Assembly (NCBI GenBank): GCA_014193315.1
Contig: BJHS01000005.1
Span: 1-64,000 of the forward strand
Reading direction: 5' to 3'
From: Verrucomicrobiota bacterium
GTDB lineage: Bacteria; Verrucomicrobiota; Verrucomicrobiia; Opitutales; UBA953
Length of the DNA stretch: 64,000 bases
In this document: piece after piece, positions 55,278 through 64,000 of the stretch
Layout of the letters: each line of letters opens with the position of its first letter
Numbering within the stretch: position 1 is the stretch's first letter
Translations under genes and position numbers: made by a program
Notes under the pieces: model-generated
The model's database searches: none
What the model saw: the letters and a program-made list of their open reading frames with translations, nothing else
Told to the model about the DNA's origin: nothing

Positions 55278-55710
55278 GTGCGCATCTCCCTCTTCGTCCC
55301 TTGCTTCGTCGACTAACTGCCCCCTCAGGTCGGCTTGGCCGCGGCCACGGTGTTGAAGCGCCTCGGCCACGAGGTGGAGTTCCGCGCGGCGCAGACTTGC
55401 TGCGGGCAACCTTCGTTCAATTCCGGCCAGTCGGACGTCGCCCAGCTCGGTTCCATCTTGGTCTCCAGCGTCAGCTCCGGGGGGCGGTCCCTGTCGATCC
55501 TCCCGCATGTTCATGTCGTCGTGGCGGAAGCGTCGCAGGTCGTCCCGGACCTCGGCTCCGCTCTCGCGCTGGCCAAGGCGCGTCATGGCGACCAGATGCC
55601 CAGTATGTTCTCTTTTCATCACCGGGCCGAGCCGGACCGGGGATATCGAACGGATTCTGGTCCTCGGGGCGCACGGCCCGAAGGAACTTTACCTCGTTTT
55701 AGTGGGTTAA
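55278..55710 (+). pseudogene. lutABC remnant: LutA N-terminus joined to LutC C-terminus by deletion, with a nonsense codon and a frameshift
   Basis: GTG at 55278 opens a reading of LutA (Fe-S oxidoreductase): RISLFVPCFVD, then an in-frame TAA at 55314-55316 where family members have Gln (CAA to TAA). The frame continues with LAAATVLKRLGHEVEFRAAQ and TCCGQPSFNSGQ, the LutA N-terminal region. It then passes without a shift into a LutC (LUD domain) C-terminal third: GSILVSS, SILPHVHVVVAEASQVVPDL. At the T4 run 55613-55616 one extra base shifts the frame; the next frame reads FITGPSRTGDIERILVLGAH and ends LYLVLVG-TAA at 55710, the normal LutC end. The rest of lutA, all of lutB and the first part of lutC (over 2 kb) are missing. 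Confidence 0.85.
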
Positions 55711-55719
55711 AGAGGTGTC

Positions 55720-58700
55720 ATGCGCCTGCTCGCCCTCCTCGTCCTGACCGTCAGTGGTCTGTCCGCGCAAGCGGTGCGCCCGTTCAAGTGGTCCGGTAGC
55801 ATCAACGTCCCCGACCCCGTCGCGGTCACGGTCGATGAAACCGGGGCAGTCTACGCGACGTCGACGACGCGGCGCAAGGTCGCCGACCTCGACATCCGCG
55901 AGCACCCGCAATGGATCGCCGCCGACCAAGCCCTGACCTCGCCGATCGAAAAAGAGGCTTTCTACAAACGAGTGATGGCGCCGGGGGTGCTCCGCGGCCC
56001 GCAGGGTAGCCTCAAGGATCACAACCGCGACGGGAGCGTCGACTGGCGCGACCTCACCGTCCATCAGGAGCGCATCTACAAACTGGTCGACACCGACGGG
56101 GATGACGTGGCGGACAAGCTCACGGTCTTCGCCGAAGGTTTCAACCCGGTGGGCGGGGGCATCGCCGCGGGGATTCTCTACCATGACGGTTGGGTCTATG
56201 TGACCGTGCAGCCGGACCTCTGGCGGCTGAAGGATACGGACGGCGACGGGGTCGCGGACTTGAAGGAACTCGTCTGCACCGGTTTTGGAGCCCACATCGC
56301 CTACGCGGGCCATGACATGCACGGACTCCGCCTCGGGCCCGACGGCCGGATCTACTGGACCATCGGCGACAAAGGGGCGAACGTGACGAGCAAGGAAGGG
56401 CGACGCTTTTACTTCCCCCATACTGGTTCGGTGCTTCGCTGTGAACCCGATGGCACGGGTTTCGAGGTTTTCGCCTCAGGTCTCCGTAACGTCCAGGAAA
56501 TCGCCTTTGACGACCTTGGTAATATCATCGGGATCGACAACGACGCTGACCAACCCAAGGAGCGTGAACGCCTGGTCTACGTGGTGGAAGGCTCTGACTC
56601 GGGCTGGCGTTGCCACAGTCAGTTCATGAAGCTTAACAGCCGCTGGATGCGCGAGAACATCTGGCAGCCCGCCGGCGCGCCCGACCAGCCCCTGTGCTTC
56701 ACCCCGCCCATCGCCAACTACTCCGACGGCCCCGCGGGCTTCCTGCACGAACCTGGCCACGCGCTCGACGGCACCTTGCGCGGCCACTTCATCCTGGACC
56801 AGTTCCCGAACGGCAAGATGGACGCCTTTACCTTGGAGCCGACGGCCGATGGTTTCCGGATGACCGGACTCCGCACGATCAACTCGGGCATCATGGGGAT
56901 CGGGATGTCCTGGGCGCCGGATGGCCGGGCCTATTTCGCCGACTGGATCGGCGGTTACGCGCTCGACGGCAAGGGCGCGGTCTGGCGCATGGACGTCGCC
57001 ACGCAGACCGACCCGGTCTCCAAGGAAATCCTTTCCCTGCCGCTTTCGTTCGCCGTGCCCAAGGACCGCCTGCTGGCCTTGCTCGCCCACCGCGATCAGC
57101 GGGTGCGCGTCAACGCCACGCTCCGCCTCGACCGGCTCGGCGCCTGGTCGGAACTCCTTGCCTTGGCCCGCGACCCGAAGCAGCCGTCGCTCGCCCGCAT
57201 CCACGCCGTCTGGGGTTGGGGCATGGGCCTGCGACACGGCAAGCTCGCTGACCTGCACGGCGTCGCCGAGCTGCTCACCGACGACTCCGACGAGCTCCGG
57301 GTCCAGTTGCTAAAGGTGCTGGCGGAAGGCAAGATGCCGCCGGGAAACCGGCTAACTAAGGAAGGTGAGATCGACGACCTGATCGCCACGCGGATCGGCG
57401 TCCAGCTCGCCTCGCCCAACCCTCGGCTCCGCATGCAAGCGGCCCTCACCCTCGGTCGCTTGTGCCTCGGCGAGGCCGCGTTGCCGGCGAGCCGCCCGGC
57501 GCTCCCGAGCTTCTTCCACGACGCCGCAGCGGACCTGCGGATGCCCTGGCTTCGGCACGGCCTGGTGGTCGGCATGGCCGGCACCCAGACCGAGGCCTCC
57601 TTGCTCGCGTTGGCGCAGGACCCGGATGCCGCGAAAGCCACCTTCGCGACCTTGGCCTTGGCGCGTCGAAAATCACCGGCCCTCGGCCGACTGCTCGCCT
57701 CCCCGCACGCCGCCGTGCTCAACGAAGCGGCGCGTGCCATCCATGACGACGACGGGATTCCTGCAGCCCAAGAAGCCTTGGCGGCGATCCTCGTCGTGCC
57801 GCCGACGGCCTTACCCGCCACCGCCCTGCGTCGGGCGCTGAACCAAAACCTTCGGGTCGGCACCCCGGAGGCCGCCGCCCGAATCCTGACCTGGATCCAG
57901 TCCCAGCCCGAGTCCACGAAACTCCTCTCGGAAGCCTTGCAGGCCCTGCTCGTCTTCCCCTCGCCTCCCCCGCTCGACTTGGTCGACGGTACTGCGCACG
58001 ATTACCCCGCCCGCCCCATCGCCCCGCTGGCCCAGGTCCTCCGCGCCGGGCAAGCGAAGTTACTCGCGTTGCAGGATCCGGCGTTGAAGGCCGTCGGCAT
58101 CGAATTGCTCGTCAAGTACGGCCTCGATATACCTACCCCGGAATTACTCCGCCTCGCCAGTACCCCGAACGTCTCGTCCGCCGTGAAACTGCAGGTGCTC
58201 CGCTTGCTGGCCCCCAAGACCGACGCGCCTGGCGAGGTTCGGTCCGCGCTCGCCGCCGCCACGGGCGAGACCGGTCCTTCGGAACTCCGGGTTGAAGCCC
58301 TCCAACTGCTCGGAGGCGTCGCTCCGGACATCGCGTTGAGCACCGCCCAACGCTTCCTGGATGGGAAAGGTTTCAAACCCGCGGAACGCCAGGCGGCGGT
58401 GGCCATCGTCGCCACGTCGACTCAGCCTGACGCCGCCGCCCGTCGTCTCGCCTTGCTCGAACTCCTCGTGAAGGGTCGGCTGGACGCCTCCCTCCGGCTC
58501 GAGGTCCACGCCTTCGCGCTGACCTCGGCGGAACCGGCCGTGCAAGCCGCGCTTCGTCGCTACTTGACGCTCGCCCGCCAGCCGGAAGCCCTCGCCACCC
58601 CTGACCTTCCCTTCGAATTGCTGATTGTTGGCGGCGACCCTAAACGCGGTCGCCTCATCGCGAACGAACACCTCGCCGCGAATTGCACCGCCTGTCACCG

Positions 58701-59082
58701 GTTTGAGTCGGACGAAGGCAGTGAGGTCGGACCTGCGCTCAAGGCGGTCGGGGCGCAAAAGTCTCCGGCGGAATTGGCCGAATCCCTCGTCAACCCCTCC
58801 GCCAAGATCGTCCCGGGCTTCGGCTTCGAGACCTTGATGTTAAAGAACGGCGAGACCCTGGCTGGCGTCGTCACGGCTGAACCCGGCATCTTGAGCAAGA
58901 CCTATACCCTGCGCCTACCGGACGGCACGAAGCGCACCATCCCGGCGGGGGAACTTTCGAGCCGCACCCCACCGGTCTCCATCATGCCCCCCATGCTCGG
59001 AATCCTGACTCCTGCTGAGATTCGCGATGTCGTCGCCTACCTGGCGACCTTGAGGTCTAAGGAGAAGAAAGCGAAGAAGTGA
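55720..59082 (+). CDS. PVC-type dehydrogenase with HEAT repeats and cytochrome c
   Basis: This 1120-residue secreted protein has a signal peptide (RLLALLVLTVSGLSAQA). Residues about 20-440 form a beta-propeller dehydrogenase-like domain (DPVAVTVDETGAVYATSTTR, DTDGDGVADLKELVCTGFG, GHDMHGLRLGPDGRIYWTIG, DRAYFADWIGGYALDGKG-type blades). HEAT-like helical repeats fill about 445-965. A cytochrome c domain ends the protein with CTACH at 989-993 and an SIMPPMLGILTPAEIRDVVA segment giving the likely axial Met. It shares this plan with the middle of the 1703-residue protein at 2.6 kb but has no ThuA domains. It probably oxidises a sugar or alcohol in the periplasm and passes electrons to heme c. Confidence 0.92.
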   Translation: MRLLALLVLTVSGLSAQAVRPFKWSGSINVPDPVAVTVDETGAVYATSTTRRKVADLDIREHPQWIAADQALTSPIEKEAFYKRVMAPGVLRGPQGSLKDHNRDGSVDWRDLTVHQERIYKLVDTDGDDVADKLTVFAEGFNPVGGGIAAGILYHDGWVYVTVQPDLWRLKDTDGDGVADLKELVCTGFGAHIAYAGHDMHGLRLGPDGRIYWTIGDKGANVTSKEGRRFYFPHTGSVLRCEPDGTGFEVFASGLRNVQEIAFDDLGNIIGIDNDADQPKERERLVYVVEGSDSGWRCHSQFMKLNSRWMRENIWQPAGAPDQPLCFTPPIANYSDGPAGFLHEPGHALDGTLRGHFILDQFPNGKMDAFTLEPTADGFRMTGLRTINSGIMGIGMSWAPDGRAYFADWIGGYALDGKGAVWRMDVATQTDPVSKEILSLPLSFAVPKDRLLALLAHRDQRVRVNATLRLDRLGAWSELLALARDPKQPSLARIHAVWGWGMGLRHGKLADLHGVAELLTDDSDELRVQLLKVLAEGKMPPGNRLTKEGEIDDLIATRIGVQLASPNPRLRMQAALTLGRLCLGEAALPASRPALPSFFHDAAADLRMPWLRHGLVVGMAGTQTEASLLALAQDPDAAKATFATLALARRKSPALGRLLASPHAAVLNEAARAIHDDDGIPAAQEALAAILVVPPTALPATALRRALNQNLRVGTPEAAARILTWIQSQPESTKLLSEALQALLVFPSPPPLDLVDGTAHDYPARPIAPLAQVLRAGQAKLLALQDPALKAVGIELLVKYGLDIPTPELLRLASTPNVSSAVKLQVLRLLAPKTDAPGEVRSALAAATGETGPSELRVEALQLLGGVAPDIALSTAQRFLDGKGFKPAERQAAVAIVATSTQPDAAARRLALLELLVKGRLDASLRLEVHAFALTSAEPAVQAALRRYLTLARQPEALATPDLPFELLIVGGDPKRGRLIANEHLAANCTACHRFESDEGSEVGPALKAVGAQKSPAELAESLVNPSAKIVPGFGFETLMLKNGETLAGVVTAEPGILSKTYTLRLPDGTKRTIPAGELSSRTPPVSIMPPMLGILTPAEIRDVVAYLATLRSKEKKAKK

Positions 59083-59134
59083 GTCAGCCGTAAGTTTGAT
59101 TGAACCAGGGGCGCCATTGGGGTGTCCTAGGTCC

Positions 59135-61342
59135 ATGCCCCTCCGCCTAGCCCTCCTTTGGCTACCGCTCCTCGCCGGCGCCGCCTCGACCGAAGTCGCC
59201 GACTGGCAAAAACAATACGATGCTTGGTACTGGAAAGCTCCGGCCACGCGCCTCGAGAACCTACGGTGGTCTGAAAACGGCGAGTACCTAGTCTTTAGTG
59301 AACGCGGTTCGGCCCACGTTTGGAAACAGGTCACCTGCGCATCGGGTCAAGTACGACCGGCCTTCGACCCGACGACCATCGCCGCGCGGATCGCCGCCCT
59401 CTCCCCGGGACAACCCCCCTCGGCCAAACCTCCCTTCACGCGCGTCGTGCCGCTCGACGACGGTCGGCTTCGGCTGGAGAATGACACCGCGGGTTGGATC
59501 CTCGAAAAGGATGGTCAGCTCACCTCGGCGAAACCTGGCAAGGCCCCGGAGACCGGCGCCTCCGGACGCAATCGCTCCGTCGGACGGGAGAACCTGTTGT
59601 CCGCGACCAAACTCGGCGAGCATTCGCCTGACGGCAAGTGGCGGGTCACGCTGAAGGACGGCAACGTCCTCCTGCTCGATGCCACGCATCCCGAGACGGC
59701 CCGTGCCCTCACCCAGGACGGTAAGCCTCAGGATGGTTGGACGGGCCCCGTCTCCTGGGCGCCGGATGGGCAACGTTTCGCCCTCTGGCGGGAACGCATC
59801 GTGCCCATCCGCCAGTACACGGTGGTCGACTCGCTGCAGGGCACGAAGAAAGACATCCCGTACGACAAGCCCGGGGACGATAAAACCGAACGAATCCCCT
59901 GGGTCTTCTCCGTCGCGGCAGAAGCGCCGTCCAGCCCCGGTCGTGAGGTCCTGCCTTTGACCATGAACACCGACCGCCTCGACTGGACCGCCGACAGCCG
60001 GCGGCTGCGCAGTCAGTTCGTGAAGCGGGGTTTCACGGGCCATGGCATCATCGAGTTCTCCGCCGACACCCATCGCTGGCGGCAACTGCTGGTCGAAGAG
60101 GACCCGAAATTCGTCTACACGTACGGGTCCCGCTACCGGTATGACCTTGAGGAAAACCAGACGCTGTGGGCCTCGGAACGCAGCGGCTTTAATCAGCTTT
60201 ACTTGGTCGACCTCGGCACCGGCCGGACGATTCGCCCGGTGACCACCGGGCCGGGTATCATGAAGCAAGTCGTCGCGGTCGATGCGAAGGCGGGCGAACT
60301 CCTTTACTTCGGGCTCGGGCGCTCGCCCGGCGAGAGCCCCTACCATCAGCACCTCTACCGCACCGACCTCCGCGGCCGGCCACCGATCGACCTGACTCCC
60401 GGCGACGCCCACCACACCGTCGAGTTCTCCCCCGGTCGCAAGTACCTAGTCGACACCGCCTCCCGCGTCGACCTCGCCCCGGCCTTCACCTTGCGCGCTT
60501 CCGCCGATGGTCGCGCGTTGGCGACGCTGAGCGTCGGCACCCTGGAGAAACTCCAGGCGGCTGGCTGGCAGGAACCGATTCGCTTCCACACTAAGGATCG
60601 CGACGGCAAATTCGACATCTGGGGGATCGTGCATCGCCCCTACCCCTTCGACCCGAAGCAGAAATACCCGGTCCTCGAGTACATCTACGCAGGACCGCAG
60701 GACTCGTTCGTGCCGCGGAGCTTCACTTTCTGGAATAACAACCACCGGGAACCGACGCTCAAGGGTTTCTACGTCGTGCAGATTGACGGTCGGGGGACCT
60801 GGAATCGGGGCAAGGAGTTCCACCAGGAGGCATGGCGCAACCTGCGGGATGCGGGCTTCCCTGATCGCATTCGTTGGCTGACCGAATTCGCCAAAGGCGA
60901 ACCTTCCCTGGATCTCGGACGCGTCGGGATCCTCGGGGGCTCCGCCGGCGGCCAGAACACCGTCCACGCCCTCCTGCTGCATGGCGATTTCTACCGCGCC
61001 GGGGCGGCGGACTGCGGTTGCTACGATAATCGCATCGATAAGCTTTGGTGGAACGAGCAATGGATGGGCTACCCCCTCGGTCCTTGGTACGCCGCCAACT
61101 CGTGCGCGACCGACGCCGCTCGCCTCCGTGGACACCTCTTTCTTTCCGTCGGGGAATCCGACTCGAATGTCGACGTGAAGTGTACCTACGACCTCCGCGA
61201 TGCCCTGCTGGCCGCCGGCAAGAAAGACCTATTCGAGCTCCATGTCGTGCCCGGGGCCAATCATGGGGCCTGCGAACGGACAGACATGCGCGTGAAACGG
61301 CTCCAGTTCTTCATCGACCAACTGCACCCTCCGGGCCGATAA
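59135..61342 (+). CDS. S9 family prolyl oligopeptidase (dipeptidyl peptidase IV-like), secreted
   Basis: The protein has 735 residues from ATG at 59135 (MPLRLALLWLPLLAGAAST), a signal peptide. An N-terminal DPP-IV-type beta-propeller spans about 40-500 (VSWAPDGQRFALWRERIV, SERSGFNQLYLVDLGTGRTI). The C-terminal alpha/beta hydrolase has Ser603 in ILGGSAGGQNT, Asp676 in GESDSNVD and His710 in VPGANHGACE, the expected order and spacing. It should remove dipeptides or small peptides in the periplasm. It is 52 bases downstream of the dehydrogenase gene and seven bases ahead of the next gene. Confidence 0.92.
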   Translation: MPLRLALLWLPLLAGAASTEVADWQKQYDAWYWKAPATRLENLRWSENGEYLVFSERGSAHVWKQVTCASGQVRPAFDPTTIAARIAALSPGQPPSAKPPFTRVVPLDDGRLRLENDTAGWILEKDGQLTSAKPGKAPETGASGRNRSVGRENLLSATKLGEHSPDGKWRVTLKDGNVLLLDATHPETARALTQDGKPQDGWTGPVSWAPDGQRFALWRERIVPIRQYTVVDSLQGTKKDIPYDKPGDDKTERIPWVFSVAAEAPSSPGREVLPLTMNTDRLDWTADSRRLRSQFVKRGFTGHGIIEFSADTHRWRQLLVEEDPKFVYTYGSRYRYDLEENQTLWASERSGFNQLYLVDLGTGRTIRPVTTGPGIMKQVVAVDAKAGELLYFGLGRSPGESPYHQHLYRTDLRGRPPIDLTPGDAHHTVEFSPGRKYLVDTASRVDLAPAFTLRASADGRALATLSVGTLEKLQAAGWQEPIRFHTKDRDGKFDIWGIVHRPYPFDPKQKYPVLEYIYAGPQDSFVPRSFTFWNNNHREPTLKGFYVVQIDGRGTWNRGKEFHQEAWRNLRDAGFPDRIRWLTEFAKGEPSLDLGRVGILGGSAGGQNTVHALLLHGDFYRAGAADCGCYDNRIDKLWWNEQWMGYPLGPWYAANSCATDAARLRGHLFLSVGESDSNVDVKCTYDLRDALLAAGKKDLFELHVVPGANHGACERTDMRVKRLQFFIDQLHPPGR

Positions 61343-61349
61343 TATTCCC

Positions 61350-61883
61350 ATGGATGTCGCCGACGGCCTGATCGAACTTCAGGTCAACGACGTCGGGCAG
61401 CTTTTCAACACCATGGACCCGTCGCCGTTCCATGAACGCGACCTGGACCATGACGCCGAGGAATTCATCGTCAGCTGGGCTCGGGAACTGCGCGCGCAAG
61501 GGCAGGCGAACCTTCGGTTGCGCGTCGTGCTCCATCATCCGGCGGACACGGCGGTGACCGCCCCGGTGGGACAATCCCTCCGGCATTATTTTTCCTATCG
61601 TGCCGAGGTGACCCGCCGGGAATTGCAGGAACTGCTCCGGGAGGGTCGCACCGCCCTCGGTATCGGCCGGGCCTTTCTCGCCGTGACGTTGGCTTTGCGG
61701 GGACTCATCCCAGGCCACGGCGGCTGGAGTGATGGGGTCAAGGAAGGCCTCACCATCTGCGGCTGGGTCGGGCGCTGGAAGCCCATCGATATCCACCTCT
61801 ACCGATGGCGGCCCCTGCGTGCGCAGGCCTTGTTGCAGGCCCGTCTGGCGGCCTGCCCGGTCGAGGTCCAGTTCGCCGCCTAA
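61350..61883 (+). CDS. Conserved protein of unknown function
   Basis: This 177-residue protein is not assigned to a named family here. It begins with an acidic region (LIELQVNDVGQLFNTMDPSP, then FHERDLDHDAEEFIVSWARE), followed by a beta-rich middle (LRLRVVLHHPADT) and a hydrophobic stretch at about 108-122 (IGRAFLAVTLALRGLI) that could be a membrane segment. The end reads CGWVGRWKPIDIHLYRWRPL, a motif that, from memory, recurs in uncharacterised bacterial proteins with the same DPSPF...DLD start. It starts seven bases after the peptidase stop and is likely co-transcribed. Confidence 0.75.
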   Translation: MDVADGLIELQVNDVGQLFNTMDPSPFHERDLDHDAEEFIVSWARELRAQGQANLRLRVVLHHPADTAVTAPVGQSLRHYFSYRAEVTRRELQELLREGRTALGIGRAFLAVTLALRGLIPGHGGWSDGVKEGLTICGWVGRWKPIDIHLYRWRPLRAQALLQARLAACPVEVQFAA

Positions 61884-61988
61884 AGCCGCCCTGACGGCTC
61901 GGACCGTGGCCAAGCTGGACAAACTTACGATTTTTTTACGTGGGGGATTGACAGAGGGGTTCCGCCCCCCAATCCAAAACCCTCACGC

Positions 61989-63767
61989 ATGCAGAATTTC
62001 GCGAGCCAGTGCCTGGACCAGACCAAGGCCCTCCTCAAACTCAACCTTGGCTCCCTGTCCTCGGACGGTTCCGTCACCCCCGTGGCCGGCGAAGTATCCC
62101 GCGCGGACGAGCCGGGCCATGCCGCCTTGGCCTTCGGCGAGTATTACCGCGCCACCGGCGAGCTGACCCTCGACCGCATCAACATCGTCGAGATCGTCAC
62201 CCGCACCATCACCGCCCAGGTCCGCCTCAGCAAGGGCTCCGACAACGGCATGGCCTTCGCCTGCCTCGGGCTGCTGGCGTTCGGCCCGACCCGGGAACGC
62301 AACCCGGTCTGGGAGAAACTCGACGAGGCCACCCGCCAGCTGATCGACGAACGTCTGGCCATCGAGCACGACCATCACGACCACGTACAAGCCTTCGACA
62401 TCGCGAAGGCCGTCTGCCGCTTCTCTTTCGGTCTGACCAAGAAGGACATCACCGGCGAACTCGTCGACCGGTTCGTCGACCGGATCACCGCCAGTTCGTC
62501 CGGCGGCTTTCATGACGACGCCTCGCGTGCCGCCGCCCCCGAGAATTTCGGCGGGGTCTTCGACCTCTACGGCGTGGTCTCGTTGATCTTCATCCGCCAA
62601 GCCCTTCAGCTCCACGCCAATATCCAGCTGCGTGACCAGAAGCTGCCGAAGCTCCGCACGCACGCCGAGAAATACCTGCGCGTCATCCTCGAGACCACCC
62701 GCGAGGATGGGCTGGGTTGGTGCTACGGTCGCGGCATCGGCGCCTACGGCCAGATGCATTGCATCACCCTGCTGCTGCAGGCGCTCCGCGACCGCTGGGT
62801 GCCCGTCGATAAGGAAACGCTGGCGCGCGACCTTGTCCGCCGTCTTTACGCCAACTTCTTCACGACATTCTTCGACGCCGAGCATGGCCTCATCGTCATT
62901 CGCGATGGCGAACGCGACACCATCCCGGGCCACACCACCCGCATGGCCAACTTCGACGCTGCCCGCTACCTCTCGCAATGGTCCCGCCTGGCCAAGACGA
63001 TCGGCGGAGCGCTGGATGTGGTGAAGCCGGTCAGCAAGGCCCCGGTGTGTCGTTTCTTCTCCTTCGACAAATCCCCCCGCAAGGAACAGGGCCTGCTCTC
63101 CTACCAAGACACCGCCTCCGGCCTGTACATCCTCCTTCCGTTGGTCTCGTCGGGCACCCACCGCTACAGCGATTCGTTGGCCTTCCCCCACATGCCGGGC
63201 GTTTTCGATTGGCCGTCCAACCAGGCGGTCAGTCCCTTCATCCCCGAGTTCACCATCGGGGGCAAGGCCTTCACGCCTTCCTTCTACGGTAAGAACGCGC
63301 AGGTCAGCATGGGGGCCCGCCCGGGCGTCTACCATTTCCGTTATGAACAGCCGGACCTGATCGATCGCGACGAGAAGCTCTCGCTCAACATCGCCTCCCT
63401 TAAGGTCGATTGGGAATTCGCTGGCGGTCGCATCATTGCCCGCTACATGCTCTCGGCGAAGTCGGCGGTGGTGCTCGACGAGTTCCGGCTGGTTCTGCCG
63501 ATCGCCACGACCCATTCGCGCATGACCCTGGGTAACGCCTTGGTCCTCGGGCCAGAATCCCACCGTTGCGAGGTGTTGAAGGATGACTTTCATGCCTCCT
63601 GGGGCGCGACCCGCGTCGTCAGCGACGACCCGCGCCACCGGACCTGCTGGGGCAAGGTGCATTACTACCAGACGCTCCTGCGGGACAAGCCGATGGCTTT
63701 GCGCGCGGGGGCTTCCTACGGTTTCGAAATCGCCTTCGAACCCCACGTCGTCCGCGCCGAGGGTTGA
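61989..63767 (+). CDS. Uncharacterised 592-residue protein, helical N-terminal half and beta-rich C-terminal half
   Basis: No family name can be given with confidence. Residues 1-340 are mostly helical with regular hydrophobic spacing and a tract GLGWCYGRGIGAYGQMHCIT, suggesting an alpha/alpha toroid. Residues about 340-590 are rich in beta strands (DTASGLYILLPLVSSGTHRY, GVYHFRYEQPDLIDRDEKLS, GASYGFEIAFEP). That plan resembles heparinase/alginate-lyase-like or DUF2264-type proteins, but catalytic residues were not recognised and no signal peptide is present, so it should be cytoplasmic. The 105-base leader holds a T7 run (61931-61937) and a TTGACA at 61948-61953 with a poor -10. Confidence 0.75.
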   Translation: MQNFASQCLDQTKALLKLNLGSLSSDGSVTPVAGEVSRADEPGHAALAFGEYYRATGELTLDRINIVEIVTRTITAQVRLSKGSDNGMAFACLGLLAFGPTRERNPVWEKLDEATRQLIDERLAIEHDHHDHVQAFDIAKAVCRFSFGLTKKDITGELVDRFVDRITASSSGGFHDDASRAAAPENFGGVFDLYGVVSLIFIRQALQLHANIQLRDQKLPKLRTHAEKYLRVILETTREDGLGWCYGRGIGAYGQMHCITLLLQALRDRWVPVDKETLARDLVRRLYANFFTTFFDAEHGLIVIRDGERDTIPGHTTRMANFDAARYLSQWSRLAKTIGGALDVVKPVSKAPVCRFFSFDKSPRKEQGLLSYQDTASGLYILLPLVSSGTHRYSDSLAFPHMPGVFDWPSNQAVSPFIPEFTIGGKAFTPSFYGKNAQVSMGARPGVYHFRYEQPDLIDRDEKLSLNIASLKVDWEFAGGRIIARYMLSAKSAVVLDEFRLVLPIATTHSRMTLGNALVLGPESHRCEVLKDDFHASWGATRVVSDDPRHRTCWGKVHYYQTLLRDKPMALRAGASYGFEIAFEPHVVRAEG

Positions 63768-63848
63768 GGCCGGGGCCGACTCGACTGGTCCGATCGCTTC
63801 TGGGATTGTCCTCCCCCACCCCCTCGCCTATCCGTCTTGCGTCCGCCC

Positions 63849-64000
63849 ATGACCAGCCAGTTCTACCTGACCACCGCGATTGACTACGCCAACGGCGCCC
63901 CGCACCTCGGGCACGCCTACGAGAAGATCCTCGCTGACGTCATCGCCCGTCGCATGCGACTTCTTGGTCGCCCGACGCACTTCCTCACCGGCCTCGACGA
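63849..64000 (+). CDS. metG: Methionine--tRNA ligase, N-terminal fragment
   Basis: The first 50 codons of methionyl-tRNA synthetase are present and the gene continues past the window. The sequence [20 protein letters not shown] contains the class I HIGH motif as HLGH, and the following [14 protein letters not shown] and THFLTGLDE match the Rossmann fold of MetG. It starts 81 bases after the uncharacterised gene. No zinc-finger region is visible in this fragment. Confidence 0.93.
   Translation, partial: MTSQFYLTTAIDYANGAPHLGHAYEKILADVIARRMRLLGRPTHFLTGLD

Noticed and set aside
53015-55285. 756-codon minus-strand open frame
   Set aside because: Antisense shadow of the bifunctional aldolase/dehydrogenase gene; Gly/Asp/Val-rich with no recognisable domain.
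55335-55799. 154-codon open frame as a functional new fusion protein
   Set aside because: It lacks the LutA cysteine motif context upstream because of the stop at 55314, and leaves the LutC frame at 55613-55616; it is better read as a decaying remnant.
61983-63746. 587-codon minus-strand open frame opposite the uncharacterised gene
   Set aside because: The plus-strand product has natural-looking secondary structure and ordinary composition, while the minus-strand one is a charged shadow.

Overview
The window is GC-rich (about 65% by eye), gene-dense and bacterial. The sulfatase-like DUF1501 proteins, the DUF1549/DUF1553 proteins with Planctomycete-type cytochrome modules, the PVC-type membrane-bound dehydrogenases, the DUF1080, DUF6807, NIPSNAP and ThuA-like proteins, and the Tat-exported Gfo/Idh/MocA oxidoreductases point to the PVC superphylum. 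A full rod elongation set (mreBCD, PBP2) with MurJ, UppP and an L,D-transpeptidase fits Verrucomicrobiota best. A planctomycete is less likely, and the order cannot be fixed from the sequence. Many starts lack a clear Shine-Dalgarno sequence. No rRNA, CRISPR array, insertion sequence or prophage was seen, and no gene-free stretch exceeds 300 bases.

Layout. 1-2.5 kb: a Tm-1-like protein and its TIM-barrel partner, divergent from an AraC regulator. 2.6-11 kb: a 1703-residue secreted multidomain protein (ThuA, dehydrogenase, HEAT, cytochrome c, beta domain, ThuA), a Dabb protein, a ParB-like protein, a ClC channel and a Tat-exported oxidoreductase. 11-29 kb: a long leftward block with two DUF1553/DUF1501 pairs, a ribose-type ABC sugar importer in an operon with an esterase, a DUF1080 protein and a NIPSNAP protein, an MFS exporter and a DUF6807 protein. 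29-34 kb: glmM, a short GlmU-like acetyltransferase, glmS, a small tandem zinc-finger protein and two tRNA-Lys genes. 34-41 kb: a TrmH-type methyltransferase, asd, an L,D-transpeptidase and mreB-mreC-mreD-mrdA. 41-50 kb: a second Tat-exported oxidoreductase, uppP, trpB, yicC, an HU/IHF gene, hisS, murJ and a lipoprotein amidase. 50-56 kb: an L-rhamnose catabolic locus (DeoR regulator, class II aldolase, rhamnulokinase, bifunctional aldolase/dehydrogenase) ending in the scar of a deleted lutABC operon. 56-64 kb: a second PVC dehydrogenase/cytochrome protein, an S9 peptidase, two uncharacterised genes and the start of metG.

How the genes work together. The accessory genes look like a carbohydrate scavenger's toolkit: periplasmic oxidation and cleavage of glycosides, ABC uptake of a monosaccharide, and rhamnose breakdown. 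The core genes make amino-sugar precursors and build a rod-shaped wall. The most distinctive sequence features are the lutABC deletion scar (55278-55710), the double-ThuA giant protein, the glmM/acetyltransferase/glmS operon with a reduced GlmU-like protein, and the importer operon that combines uptake with esterase and keto-glycosidase-like genes.
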